A DNA stretch of 64,000 nucleotides from UBA6623 sp965238125 (GTDB lineage: Bacteria; Acidobacteriota; Terriglobia; Bryobacterales; UBA6623), in NCBI GenBank assembly GCA_965238125.1, contig OZ250179.1:4588001-4652000 (forward strand), in the 5' to 3' direction. The position numbers were made by a program, and so were the translations under genes. Positions 7,361-15,074 of the stretch are shown one piece after another; the stretch's first letter is position 1, and every line of letters begins with the position of its first letter. The notes under the pieces were generated by a model, which ran no database searches, was not told the origin of the DNA, and saw nothing but the letters and a program-made list of their open reading frames with translations.

Positions 7361-8455
7361 TCAAACCTTGCGGGCCACAAACACCCGGAACGTTTCTCCG
7401 ATTCCGAAAAGCAAGCTCTTGAGCTTTATGCGTAGGTCGAATTCATTCGAACGGTCGCTCCGGAGCTGTGAAAAAATCGGGGACAGTCCACTTTGCGCCG
7501 AGCGGGGTTTTGATGCAAAAGAGCCTGTTCGGACGGCGCTTGGTACAGTCCCCATTTTTTCACGGCCCGTCCGCAAAGCGGATTGAAAATCATCCGGTTC
7601 ACCAATTTCCATCAGGAACGCGGTCTGGCTTTGCAAGGGTTCGGTCACGAAACCCAACTCACGGGCGCGGATGTCGAGCGCCGAGAAGTTGACGTGCGAG
7701 GTGATGTCGCGGCGGCCCGGTTCGGCCAATACGTCTTCGTCGGAGCCATGGCGTTGGTAGCTCATCAACGATCCCTGGGGGAAGCGGCCGCCGCAGGCGA
7801 TTTCGTCCGCCGTGTAGCCGTAGTCGATCGCCAAAAGATACCCGGCCTCGAGGCGCTCGGCGATGTACCTGAGGTAGTCGAGCGCCCGGCGATTCACCTC
7901 TGTTCGGTTTCCCTCGGGCAAGGCCGGGGTGTAGTGTTCGACATACTCGTCAAAGCGTGGGTTGCTCGCGGCTTCCGGCTTCCAGACGAATTGCTCCCCG
8001 TCGAGCCCGACGCGATGCTCGATCAGACCTTGCGGGCCGCGTTCAATCGAAGAAACCGGCAGCGCGTCGAAGAATTCGTTCGCCAACACCACGCCCGTGA
8101 GACGCTCGGGCATTTCTCCCCCGTCGACATCGACGGCGACGGCTTCGAGGTCGGGCAGGCAGCGTTTGATTTCGGCGATCGTTTCCCCACGGCCGGCACC
8201 CAATTCGACCAGCGTGAAATCGGCGGGCGAACCCATCTCGCGGCGCCACGCATCGATTTTTGGCGCCAACAGGCGGCCGAAGACCGGTTGCATTTGAGAG
8301 CTGGTATAGAAGTCGCCTTCGAAGCCGAACGGATCGCGGGCGTTGCGGTAGTAGCCGTGCTTGGGATGATAGAGTGCCGCCTCCATGAAACGCTCGAAAC
8401 CGATCGACCCTTGTTGACGAATCTCCGAGGCAAGCAGTTCTTCGAGCCGCGTCAT
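7361..8455 (-). CDS. MidA/NDUFAF7-like SAM-dependent methyltransferase
   Basis: 364 residues. Family hallmarks: a short N-terminal helix followed by GSIGFERFMEAALYHP and GYY; GDFYTSSQ; the SAM-binding LVELGAGRGE; VVLANEFFDALP; and a C-terminal LKSLLFGIGETFRVFVARK. Related proteins methylate an arginine of a respiratory complex I subunit in mitochondria; the bacterial substrate is uncertain. A family-B repeat (7469-7564) has inserted near the 3' end without breaking the frame, replacing or adding about 32 residues (EKMGTVPSAVRTG...LSPIFSQ) before the conserved C-terminus. The start codon overlaps the upstream gene's stop (ATGA), so the two are cotranscribed. Confidence 0.85.
   Translation of the reverse strand: MTRLEELLASEIRQQGSIGFERFMEAALYHPKHGYYRNARDPFGFEGDFYTSSQMQPVFGRLLAPKIDAWRREMGSPADFTLVELGAGRGETIAEIKRCLPDLEAVAVDVDGGEMPERLTGVVLANEFFDALPVSSIERGPQGLIEHRVGLDGEQFVWKPEAASNPRFDEYVEHYTPALPEGNRTEVNRRALDYLRYIAERLEAGYLLAIDYGYTADEIACGGRFPQGSLMSYQRHGSDEDVLAEPGRRDITSHVNFSALDIRARELGFVTEPLQSQTAFLMEIGEPDDFQSALRTGREKMGTVPSAVRTGSFASKPRSAQSGLSPIFSQLRSDRSNEFDLRIKLKSLLFGIGETFRVFVARKV
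7469..7564. repeat. dispersed element family B, copy 2, inside a coding sequence
   Basis: Same ends as copy 1 (TGTGAAAAAATCGGGGACAGTCC and CAGTCCCCATTTTTTCAC). It lies wholly within the MidA-like gene and is translated in frame on the minus strand. Confidence 0.8.
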
Positions 8456-8736
8456 CGAGGAGCCGCGGGGTTGTCGATGCTTTGCGGCGTGTAGACGAAC
8501 ATCTTGACGAAGTAGTCGTGCAGACCGTCGAAGATCATTCGTTGGAGCGTCCAGGGGAACTGCGGGCTATCGAGATCGCGAGGATGAATCGGCAGGTAAT
8601 AGGTGTGAATGTCGGGCGGCTTGTTCTTGAGGTCGATCACCAACTCGACCGTCCCGTCGTTATCCCGCACTGAAAAATCGAGCAGGGGATGGACGTACTT
8701 TTTCAGCTCCGACTGCACTTTCTCGAGCGGATCCAT
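8452..8736 (-). CDS. small conserved hypothetical protein
   Basis: 94 residues, MDPLEKVQSELKKYVHPLLD..., with no signal peptide or membrane span; probably a small soluble cytoplasmic protein. Composition is mixed alpha/beta, with a repeated aromatic pattern (HTYYLPIHP, GLHDYFVKMFVY). Its stop overlaps the start of the MidA-like methyltransferase by 4 nt, so a shared transcript and perhaps a shared process are likely. I do not recognise a named family. Confidence 0.65.
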   Translation of the reverse strand: MDPLEKVQSELKKYVHPLLDFSVRDNDGTVELVIDLKNKPPDIHTYYLPIHPRDLDSPQFPWTLQRMIFDGLHDYFVKMFVYTPQSIDNPAAPR

Positions 8737-8784
8737 GGATCGAGAATAGCAGAGAGGTCGTCGGCGGCCCGCGAGCAGCCGGAA

Positions 8785-9558
8785 CTACGTGTGCGTGATG
8801 TAATCGATCCGGCCGCCGTCGGCCATCAGGTACTGCCCGGTCATGAAACTGGATTCCCCCGAAGCCAGGAACGCAATCACGTTGGCGATGTCCTCGGGCC
8901 TTCCGGTGCGACCCAGCACCGAGCGCGCCTTGACCCGTTCGATGACCTCTTGTTTTTGCTCGGGAGTCTTGCCGCCCACCGTCATGTCAGTTTCAGTAAA
9001 GCCCGGCAAGACGGCGTTGACCGTGACACCGTGTTCGCCAAAGGCCAACGCAAAGCGCTTGGTGAGACTTAAGACGGCCGCTTTCGTCGCCGCGTACATT
9101 GTGGTTCCTGCCATGGCCGTTCCGATCGCGGCGTTCGAGGAAAGATTGATGACGCGTCCCCACTTGCGTTCCGTCATCGACTCGATCACAGCCCGAGTGG
9201 TATAAATAACGCCCTTGACGTTGGTCTTCCACATGCGGTCGAGGTCGTCTTCGTCGAAGTCGAGCAGCTCGCCGCGAATCAGCAATCCGGCGTTGTTAAC
9301 GAGAATATCGATCGGCCCCAATTGGTCGGCGGCTGCGGCGACCATCGCTTCGACGGCCCCCTTGTCGGCGACATCGGCTTGGATCGCGATGGCGCGGCCT
9401 CCGGCGCTCTCGATTTGTCCGACGACTTCTTCGGCCGCGGCGGCGTTGCTGTTGTAGTTCACGGCGACGGCGGCTCCGTCGGAGGCGAGACGCAGGGCCG
9501 CGGCTCGTCCGATGCCTCGCGAACCTCCGGTGACAAGCGCAACTCTGTGTGCAGCCAT
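8785..9558 (-). CDS. SDR-family oxidoreductase, FabG-like
   Basis: 257 residues, classical short-chain dehydrogenase length. The NAD(P)-binding TGGSRGIG motif lies at residues ~10-17, the structural NNAG at ~88, the catalytic Ser in NLSSNAA and YAATK (Tyr/Lys) around 155-159, then PGFTETDM. This set matches 3-oxoacyl-[ACP] reductase-type enzymes, which reduce beta-keto groups. The gene is monocistronic with the next minus-strand gene 49 bp downstream, so a role in core fatty acid synthesis is not supported by context. Other SDR substrates are equally possible. Confidence 0.8.
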   Translation of the reverse strand: MAAHRVALVTGGSRGIGRAAALRLASDGAAVAVNYNSNAAAAEEVVGQIESAGGRAIAIQADVADKGAVEAMVAAAADQLGPIDILVNNAGLLIRGELLDFDEDDLDRMWKTNVKGVIYTTRAVIESMTERKWGRVINLSSNAAIGTAMAGTTMYAATKAAVLSLTKRFALAFGEHGVTVNAVLPGFTETDMTVGGKTPEQKQEVIERVKARSVLGRTGRPEDIANVIAFLASGESSFMTGQYLMADGGRIDYITHT

Positions 9559-9986
9559 GGTTCCTCCCGGCGTTCTATTCTATCGCGCGTTATCGGCGAG
9601 GAAAGTCGGCAGCCGGACTTCCGTCGCTTGCAAGGGCGGTCCGGGTCTCGGATCCGGCCCGGGATGCCTTGCGGCGCGTTGAGGACCGGGCTTCCATTGC
9701 AGTGTTATCGGTCTCGTTGTTGACCTCTGCTGGTTGGGGTCCGGTCTTTCGGGCCTCCTCTGTTGCGGGACCCATCCTCGAAAGAATCGGCCTGCCTGCC
9801 CAGAGCCCGCAGTCACCGTGACACGATCTCGATTCTCCGCCGCGGCCTCGCTTCGTCCGCCCAATCCCCTACTCCCTTCCTTTCAACAGGAATCTTCTTG
9901 CCGCCGAGCCCGTTAGGGGGCTCGCGGATGTCCTCATCACGTTGCTTTGAAACCGTTGCCGCCGACTGCGCCTCATCGTCCCTGCC
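9559..9986. other. intergenic stretch without recognised gene
   Basis: About 430 bp between the SDR start and an IS110 remnant. Open frames exist on both strands but have arginine/proline-rich shadow composition. I see no gene, RNA or family A-D repeat here. Confidence 0.5.
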
Positions 9987-10180
9987 TTATGGGGAAACCG
10001 TTTCCGTCAGCCCGTGCAGCGGATCGTAGTTTTCGGTCAGCACCGCCAACTTGCGCGCCACCGCCACCACCGCCCGCTTCTTCGCATGTCCTCCGCCGCG
10101 CGCCGCCAAACCCAAACCCCAGCGCCTGAGCGTGGAGTCGGTCCCGAACGGAGCACCCAGTGCCGCACTGAATCAACGTC
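9987..10180 (-). pseudogene. IS110-family transposase C-terminal remnant
   Basis: A minus-strand frame not starting with any start codon reads ALGAPFGTDSTLRRWGLG, then LAARGGGHAKKRAVVAVARK, LAVL, TENYDPLHGL, and stops at 9987-9989. The RRWG...ARGG..AKKRAVVAVARKLAVL pattern is the conserved tail of IS110/IS1111-type transposases. Compared with that tail, roughly ten residues after LAVL appear deleted. The upstream part is gone (stop codon just before). It abuts the damaged permease copy, which suggests an old insertion or rearrangement here. Confidence 0.7.
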
Positions 10181-10187
10181 CGCCCAC

Positions 10188-10497
10188 AGCAACACCGCCA
10201 GCGTCGAGAAAACCGCCGTGACAAGCGGCAGAAACACCACATACCCGGCGTACTCGACGCGCCCCAACAACTTCGACGCGGGATAGCAAACTCCCTTTCA
10301 AGCGGCGAACCCGCAACAACGTGCGTTGTTGTTCGGTCTCGAGGGGATGATCCAACTCAGCAGAAACTGAATCATGGGGCTGTAGATCGAAAGCGGGTAG
10401 CGCCCGAAGGCCAGCATATTGTACACCGGCGGGATGACGCCCACGCGGTCTTCCACCGCTTCCCGGCTCCAAGCCCAAAACGAAACGCAGGTGAGAC
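10188..10497 (-). pseudogene. partial duplicate of the ABC-2 permease 3' region, with small insertions
   Basis: This block repeats 10577-10826 almost base for base (one substitution noticed) but carries three short extra segments: about 13 nt after GCGGGATAG, about 30 nt containing the palindrome CAACAACGTGCGTTGTTG, and about 16 nt (GCTTCCCGGCTCCAAG-like) within the SFWVEDRVG codons. All break the reading frame. It is a direct, same-orientation duplication lying downstream of the intact gene. Not functional as protein. Confidence 0.75.
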
Positions 10498-10537
10498 TTC
10501 CTCCATCTTGACATTTCCTCAAATCCGCGACATTTCC

Positions 10538-11329
10538 TCACGATCCGGTACTCGAATAATTCTGAACGCCGCGATTCCACAGCAACACCGCCAGCGTCAA
10601 GAAAACCGCCGTGACAAGCGGCAGAAACACCACATACCCGGCGTACTCGACGCGCCCCAACAACTTCGACGCGGGATAGAAAGCGGCGAACCCGAAGGGG
10701 ATGATCCAACTCAGCAGAAACTGAATCATGGGGCTGTAGATCGAAAGCGGGTAGCGCCCGAAGGCCAGCATATTGTACACCGGCGGGATGACGCCCACGC
10801 GGTCTTCCACCCAAAACGAAACGCAGGTGAGAATCAAGAACACCGAAGTATAGATCAGCAGCCCGCAAACCGCCGCGAACACCAGAAACGCCCAATCCGC
10901 CAAGCCGTATTCGAGGCCTAGTTCGCGGCTGGTGTAGAGCACGATCGCCAACCCGATCAACGTGTCGCTTACCGATTCAAGCCGAAACTGCTCGCTCATC
11001 ACCTGAAACAGCGAATGCACCGGCCGCAGCAACACCCGGTCGAACTTGCCCTCGATGATATAGACCTCGCCGAAATAGTAGAGATTGACGCTGAGCAGGT
11101 TGAAAAGCGACAGCGGAATCAGCCCGAACCCGTAGAGAAACAGGATTTCGGGGAAGGTCCACCCGGCGATTTCCGGCGCCCTTTGGAAAAGCAGGAAGAC
11201 GACCGCCAGCCCGAATGCGGTCGCAACGATCGTCGTCACGATCGAAACAAAGAAATCGCCCTTGTAGGCCATTCGCACCTTGGCGTATTGGCCGAAGTAG
11301 TGGATCAGGAGGTCGAAGTAGCGGCGCAC
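10538..11329 (-). CDS. ABC-2 type transporter permease
   Basis: 263 residues with about six hydrophobic spans: a start MRRYFDLLIHYFGQYAKVRM, then VSIVTTIVATAFGLAVVFLL, EILFLYGFGLIPLSLFNLLS, LIGLAIVLY, WAFLVFAAVCGLLIYTSVFL and a final VVFLPLVTAVFLTLAVLLW. The end GVQNYSSTGS is typical of this permease group (DUF990-like), where it reads G-x-x-x-YxSxGS. Such permeases pair with a second permease and an ATPase, neither of which is adjacent. Transported substrate unknown. A damaged partial copy of its 3' half lies directly downstream. Confidence 0.8.
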   Translation of the reverse strand: MRRYFDLLIHYFGQYAKVRMAYKGDFFVSIVTTIVATAFGLAVVFLLFQRAPEIAGWTFPEILFLYGFGLIPLSLFNLLSVNLYYFGEVYIIEGKFDRVLLRPVHSLFQVMSEQFRLESVSDTLIGLAIVLYTSRELGLEYGLADWAFLVFAAVCGLLIYTSVFLILTCVSFWVEDRVGVIPPVYNMLAFGRYPLSIYSPMIQFLLSWIIPFGFAAFYPASKLLGRVEYAGYVVFLPLVTAVFLTLAVLLWNRGVQNYSSTGS

Positions 11330-11437
11330 GGGTTGTTCCCATTCTACGCGCGGGGCGGCGCGGGAGGACAGCCCGGGGGGCCGCGCGGCTGCGAGAAATT
11401 CCTCTTGATTCCGGCGTTTTGTGTTACACCTGATGTC

Positions 11438-12409
11438 ATGTCCAAACGTCGTTGGTTGTTGAGCGTCGTTTTTCTAGCCGTCGTCGCGGGTTCTTCGTGC
11501 AGCCAGGAAAGCTCTAAGAGGGTCGTCGGCGTCATTCCCAAGGGCACGAACCACATTTTCTGGCAAACCGTTCACGCCGGAGCTCTGGCCGCCGCCGATG
11601 AATACGATCTCGAGGTCATCTGGAACGCTCCGCAACTTGAGATCGACAGCGCCCGCCAGATCTCGATTGTCGAGAATCTGATTACACGGCAAGTCGACGG
11701 CATCGTGCTGGCGCCGGTCGATGAAGAGGCGCTGGTCGCCGTGGTCGAGCGGGCGGCCGATTCCGGCATCCCGGTATCGATTTTCGATTCGGGCATTAAA
11801 ACCGACAAGATCATCTCCTTCGTCGCCACCGACAACTTCCAGGCCGGCGTCATGGCGGGCCGCCGCATGGGGCAAATTCTCAACGGCAAGGGCAAGGTCG
11901 GAGTAATCGGGTTTATGCCCGGCAGCGCGTCGACGATGGCTCGCGAAGCAGGCTTCAACCAGACCCTGGCCCGTGAGTTTCCGATGATCAAGAACGTCGG
12001 CGTGCGGCATCCCATGGCGGACCGCGCCAAGGCTCTCGCTGAAGCCGAGAATCTGATGACCGCCCACCCGGACCTCGACGCCCTTTTCGCCGACAATGAA
12101 TCGAGCACCGACGGCACCGTGCGGGCCGTCAAACAGCGCGGTGCCGTGGGGCGGGTGAAGATCGTGGGCTTCGATGCTTCCAAGGAATTGATCGAGGAAC
12201 TCAAGGCCGGGACGATCGACTCGATTGTCGTTCAAGACCCCTTCAAGATGGGGTTTGAGAGCACGAAAGCCGTGGGGCTTCACCTGAATGGGGAAGAACC
12301 GACGGCCGAGATGGATTCGGGCGCTTACTTGGTCTTGCCTGAAAACGTCGACACGCCCGAAATGCAGGAGTTGCTGTTCCCCGACATCGCCCGCTGGCTC
12401 AGGCGCTGA
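11438..12409 (+). CDS. sugar ABC transporter substrate-binding lipoprotein (RbsB-like)
   Basis: 323 residues from ATG 11438. The long upstream extension of the frame is not coding, because the signal peptide begins here (MSKRRWLLSVVFLAVVAGSS) with lipobox GSSC. The mature protein has the periplasmic-binding fold type I: GVIPKGTNHIFWQTVHAG, DGIVLAPVDEEALVAV, FVATDNFQAG, a second lobe with DALFADNESSTDGTVRAV and VGFDASKE. This matches ribose/galactose-type binding proteins, which deliver sugar to an importer. No ATPase or permease gene of an importer lies next to it; a sugar kinase lies 1.5 kb downstream. Confidence 0.85.
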   Translation: MSKRRWLLSVVFLAVVAGSSCSQESSKRVVGVIPKGTNHIFWQTVHAGALAAADEYDLEVIWNAPQLEIDSARQISIVENLITRQVDGIVLAPVDEEALVAVVERAADSGIPVSIFDSGIKTDKIISFVATDNFQAGVMAGRRMGQILNGKGKVGVIGFMPGSASTMAREAGFNQTLAREFPMIKNVGVRHPMADRAKALAEAENLMTAHPDLDALFADNESSTDGTVRAVKQRGAVGRVKIVGFDASKELIEELKAGTIDSIVVQDPFKMGFESTKAVGLHLNGEEPTAEMDSGAYLVLPENVDTPEMQELLFPDIARWLRR

Positions 12410-12448
12410 GTTCGACAGGCTCTGACTGGAAACTTCATGGGCAGGTCG

Positions 12449-12525
12449 GAGGCGAGACAAGCTGAGAGCTTGTCTCAACTGTGGACCAGGACAAACACGA
12501 CGAGTGTTTGTCTCTACCGAGAGGT
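12449..12525. repeat. twin-hairpin repeat family C, copy 1
   Basis: Two hairpins in series: GAGACAAGC-tgaga-GCTTGTCTC, then after ~13 nt GGACAAACAC-gac-GAGTGTTTGTC, ending CTCTACCGAG. Lies downstream of the sugar-binding protein gene. Confidence 0.75.
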
Positions 12526-12606
12526 GCCGCGGCATCCGCGTCGCTTTCCCTATTCCGTAACGGTTGTCAATTGTGTTTTAATAGGCTTTCGGTAGGAGAT
12601 CATCCC

Positions 12607-13707
12607 ATGAAACGCCCCATCAAACGTTTAGCCCTGAGTTCCGCGTTTGTCGGCCTGTTGGCCGCAAGCTGGATTGTGAGCTCCGACGCGCCGTCGAGCG
12701 CGGCCCCGAGCCCCGCTCCCGCCCCGTCCACGGACGGCACCAGCGGCCAGGGTAAATATAAATTCCGTGTCCTTTACAAGTCCGACCATCTGCCCAGCGA
12801 AGCGCAAGCTGTGCTCACCGACGCCCACGGCGGCTTTGCCGTCGACCACCGTGACGGCAAAGGCGAGACTTACTTCGCCCTTCCCGGCGCGGGCATCATT
12901 CAGATCAGCGCGGACATGAAGAGCACCAAGATGCTGCCCACCGACGCGGCCATGAAAGAGCCGAACATGCACAACACGACGATCTGGTACGGCAAGGACG
13001 GCAGCCCCTTCCTGTCGTTCCCGGGCGCCGGAGTCGCCACCGTTTTCACGACCGATCTTTCCGGCAAATTGGTGCATCAGTTCGGCGCGCCGGACGGAAC
13101 CGAGGACCTGGGTCATCCGGCCGCCAACGACTATTTCATCGGCCGCGGGAATTTCGTTCCCACCGACCTCGAACAGTTGAACGGGATGTTTTACATCGCT
13201 ACCGGCTACTCGAACCTGGACTATGTACTGACCGCCAAGATCCTCAGCACCAACCCCTTCAAGACGGCCTGGTATGACTTGGCCTTCGGCGGTAGGGGCG
13301 ACGGCGTCGGGCAATTGGGCACCGGACACGGCATCACTGTTCCGCCGGGAACGACCCGCATCGACGTCGCCGATAGGCCCAATTCGGAAATCGAACGCTA
13401 CACACGGCACGGTCAGTATCTGTCCACTCTGCCGATGCCGCTCGGCTCCTTCCCCTGCGACGTCGACTATATGGGCAAATACGGTCTCGTCGGCGCTCTC
13501 CACGGCCCCGACCGCAAGCAAGGCGCCCCGATTTATCTGCTTGAGAACGACAAGCTGGTCTCGACCATCATGTGCAAGACGGACTTGGGCTTGGAGAACT
13601 TCCAGCACATCCACAATTCCGTGCTGCGGGAAGTCGGCGGCAAGCTCTATATCATCGCCCAGGCTTGGAACCCGGGCGATTTCGCCATCCTCGAGCAGGT
13701 GAACTAA
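12607..13707 (+). CDS. secreted beta-propeller protein
   Basis: 366 residues from ATG 12607, which follows a good ribosome site (GGTAGGAG, 8 nt upstream). A Sec signal (ALSSAFVGLLAASWIVSS) is followed by an Ala/Pro/Ser linker and a ~300-residue domain with repeating beta-strands and Asp-Gly turns (DAHGGFAVDHRDGKG, DLSGKLVHQFG, TRHGQYLSTLPMP). The pattern resembles an NHL-type or six-bladed propeller. No catalytic residues can be named. It lies between a sugar-binding protein and KDG kinase, so an extracellular role in carbohydrate use is possible but unproven. Confidence 0.65.
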   Translation: MKRPIKRLALSSAFVGLLAASWIVSSDAPSSAAPSPAPAPSTDGTSGQGKYKFRVLYKSDHLPSEAQAVLTDAHGGFAVDHRDGKGETYFALPGAGIIQISADMKSTKMLPTDAAMKEPNMHNTTIWYGKDGSPFLSFPGAGVATVFTTDLSGKLVHQFGAPDGTEDLGHPAANDYFIGRGNFVPTDLEQLNGMFYIATGYSNLDYVLTAKILSTNPFKTAWYDLAFGGRGDGVGQLGTGHGITVPPGTTRIDVADRPNSEIERYTRHGQYLSTLPMPLGSFPCDVDYMGKYGLVGALHGPDRKQGAPIYLLENDKLVSTIMCKTDLGLENFQHIHNSVLREVGGKLYIIAQAWNPGDFAILEQVN

Positions 13708-13744
13708 AGCAACCGATAGAAACTTCACGCGCTGAATCCAAGTG

Positions 13745-13769
13745 GGGCAGGCCTCCCGGCCTGCCCTTT
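13745..13769 (+). terminator. hairpin terminator
   Basis: Perfect 9-bp stem GGGCAGGCC / GGCCTGCCC with loop TCCC, followed by TTT, 38 nt after the propeller gene. An almost identical hairpin sits at 63116-63140, so it may be a repeat with terminator function. Confidence 0.6.
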
Positions 13770-13906
13770 CGCGGTTAGGGATCGACCCCCGACGTGGCGC
13801 GCGCGTTAAGCCTGCCCTCTTGCCGGTTTTGGCGACATACGCCGACCCGCACCGGGTCCCAGCCATTCCTTGAACCCAACGAAACGCCCCAATAGAAAGG
13901 ACCCCC

Positions 13907-14941
13907 ATGGCAAGAATCGTAACGTTCGGAGAAATCATGCTGCGGCTTGCCCCGCCCAACCTCGAACGCCCCGTGCAATCGGGGATGTTCGTGGCGACCT
14001 TCGGGGGCGGCGAGGCTAATGTCGCCGTGTCGACCGCCAATTACGGCCTGCCCACGGCTTTCGTGACCGCTCTTCCGGCCGATCATGCCATCGCCGACGG
14101 CTGCATCGCGCAGTTGCGCGGGTTCGGCATCGACACGAGCGGCATCATTCGCGCCAAAGGCCGTATGGGAATCTATTTCATCGAGCACGGCGCCAACCAG
14201 CGACCCTCGAAGGTCATTTATGACCGCGACGATACGTCCATTGCGCTGGCCAAGCCTGGCGACATCGACTGGGACAAAGTCTTCGACGGCGCGACCTGGT
14301 TTCACATCACCGGCATCACCCCGGCTATCAGCCAAAGCGCGGCCGATCTGTCACTCGAAGCCGTGCGCGCGGCTCGCGAAAAGGGCGTGACCGTTTCCTG
14401 CGATTTCAACTACCGCAAGCGTTTGTGGAACTACGGTAAAACGTCGCAAGAGGTCATGCGCGAGCTGGTCCAATTCGTCGATGTCGGCATCGCGAACGAA
14501 GAGGACTGCCAGAAATCACTCGGCGTCTCGATCGACGTGGATGTCGAATCGGGCGAGTTGGACGTGGAGAAGTATCGGGCGCTGTCGGAAAAGATGCTCG
14601 ATGAATTCCCCAACCTCAAAGTGCAGGCGATCACACTGCGGGAATCGGTCAGCGCCTCGCACAACGGTTGGTCGGCCTGTCTGAACGACCGCGAAACTTT
14701 TCATCTCAGCGGCAAGTATCAGATCACTCACATCGTCGATCGCGTCGGCGGCGGCGATTCGTTTTCGGGTGGATTGATCTACGGCTTGAACGCGCACCCG
14801 GACGATCATCAGCAGGCGCTCGAGTTCGCCGTGGCGGCTTCGTGCCTGAAGCATTCGGTCCCGGGCGATTACAACCGATTCTCTGCCGCCGAGGTCGAGG
14901 CCCTGATCAAAGGCGGCGGCTCGGGGCGCGTGCAACGCTGA
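13907..14941 (+). CDS. kdgK: 2-dehydro-3-deoxygluconokinase, PfkB family
   Basis: 344 residues. PfkB landmarks: start VTFGEIMLRLAPP, GGGEANVAVSTANYG in the sugar-binding half, SCDFNYRKRLW (typical of KDG kinases) and the C-terminal GGGDSFSGGLIYG, which holds the catalytic Asp and anion hole. KDG kinase phosphorylates 2-keto-3-deoxygluconate to KDPG, the step joining pectin and uronate breakdown to the Entner-Doudoroff route. No aldolase is adjacent. The gene has a clear ribosome site (GAAAGGA, 7 nt before ATG). A twin-hairpin repeat and a broken ROK kinase follow. Confidence 0.85.
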   Translation: MARIVTFGEIMLRLAPPNLERPVQSGMFVATFGGGEANVAVSTANYGLPTAFVTALPADHAIADGCIAQLRGFGIDTSGIIRAKGRMGIYFIEHGANQRPSKVIYDRDDTSIALAKPGDIDWDKVFDGATWFHITGITPAISQSAADLSLEAVRAAREKGVTVSCDFNYRKRLWNYGKTSQEVMRELVQFVDVGIANEEDCQKSLGVSIDVDVESGELDVEKYRALSEKMLDEFPNLKVQAITLRESVSASHNGWSACLNDRETFHLSGKYQITHIVDRVGGGDSFSGGLIYGLNAHPDDHQQALEFAVAASCLKHSVPGDYNRFSAAEVEALIKGGGSGRVQR

Positions 14942-14968
14942 CGCGACCCTAAACTTAGATGGGAAGGC

Positions 14969-15042
14969 TCGGGGAGAGACAAGCTGAGAGCTTGTCTCAA
15001 CTTTGGGCTGGGACAAACACGAGTGTTCGTCCCTACCGGGTA
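14969..15042. repeat. twin-hairpin repeat family C, copy 2
   Basis: GAGACAAGC-tgaga-GCTTGTCTC followed by GGGACAAACAC-ga-GTGTTCGTCCC and CTACCGGG. About 18 nt to its left also match copy 1 (AAACTT..ATGGG..GG.TCGG). Sits between two sugar kinase genes that converge. Confidence 0.75.
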
Positions 15043-15074
15043 TCGCGCCCCGCTCACGCTCCCAAACCTGAACC

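Noticed and set aside
11015..11437. 141-residue N-terminal extension of the sugar-binding lipoprotein
   Set aside because: It is antisense to the permease gene and upstream of a perfect lipoprotein signal peptide.
12449..15042. Repeated hairpins as a possible CRISPR or integron attC set
   Set aside because: Copies are kilobases apart, without regular spacers, Cas genes or an integrase, and lack attC R-boxes.
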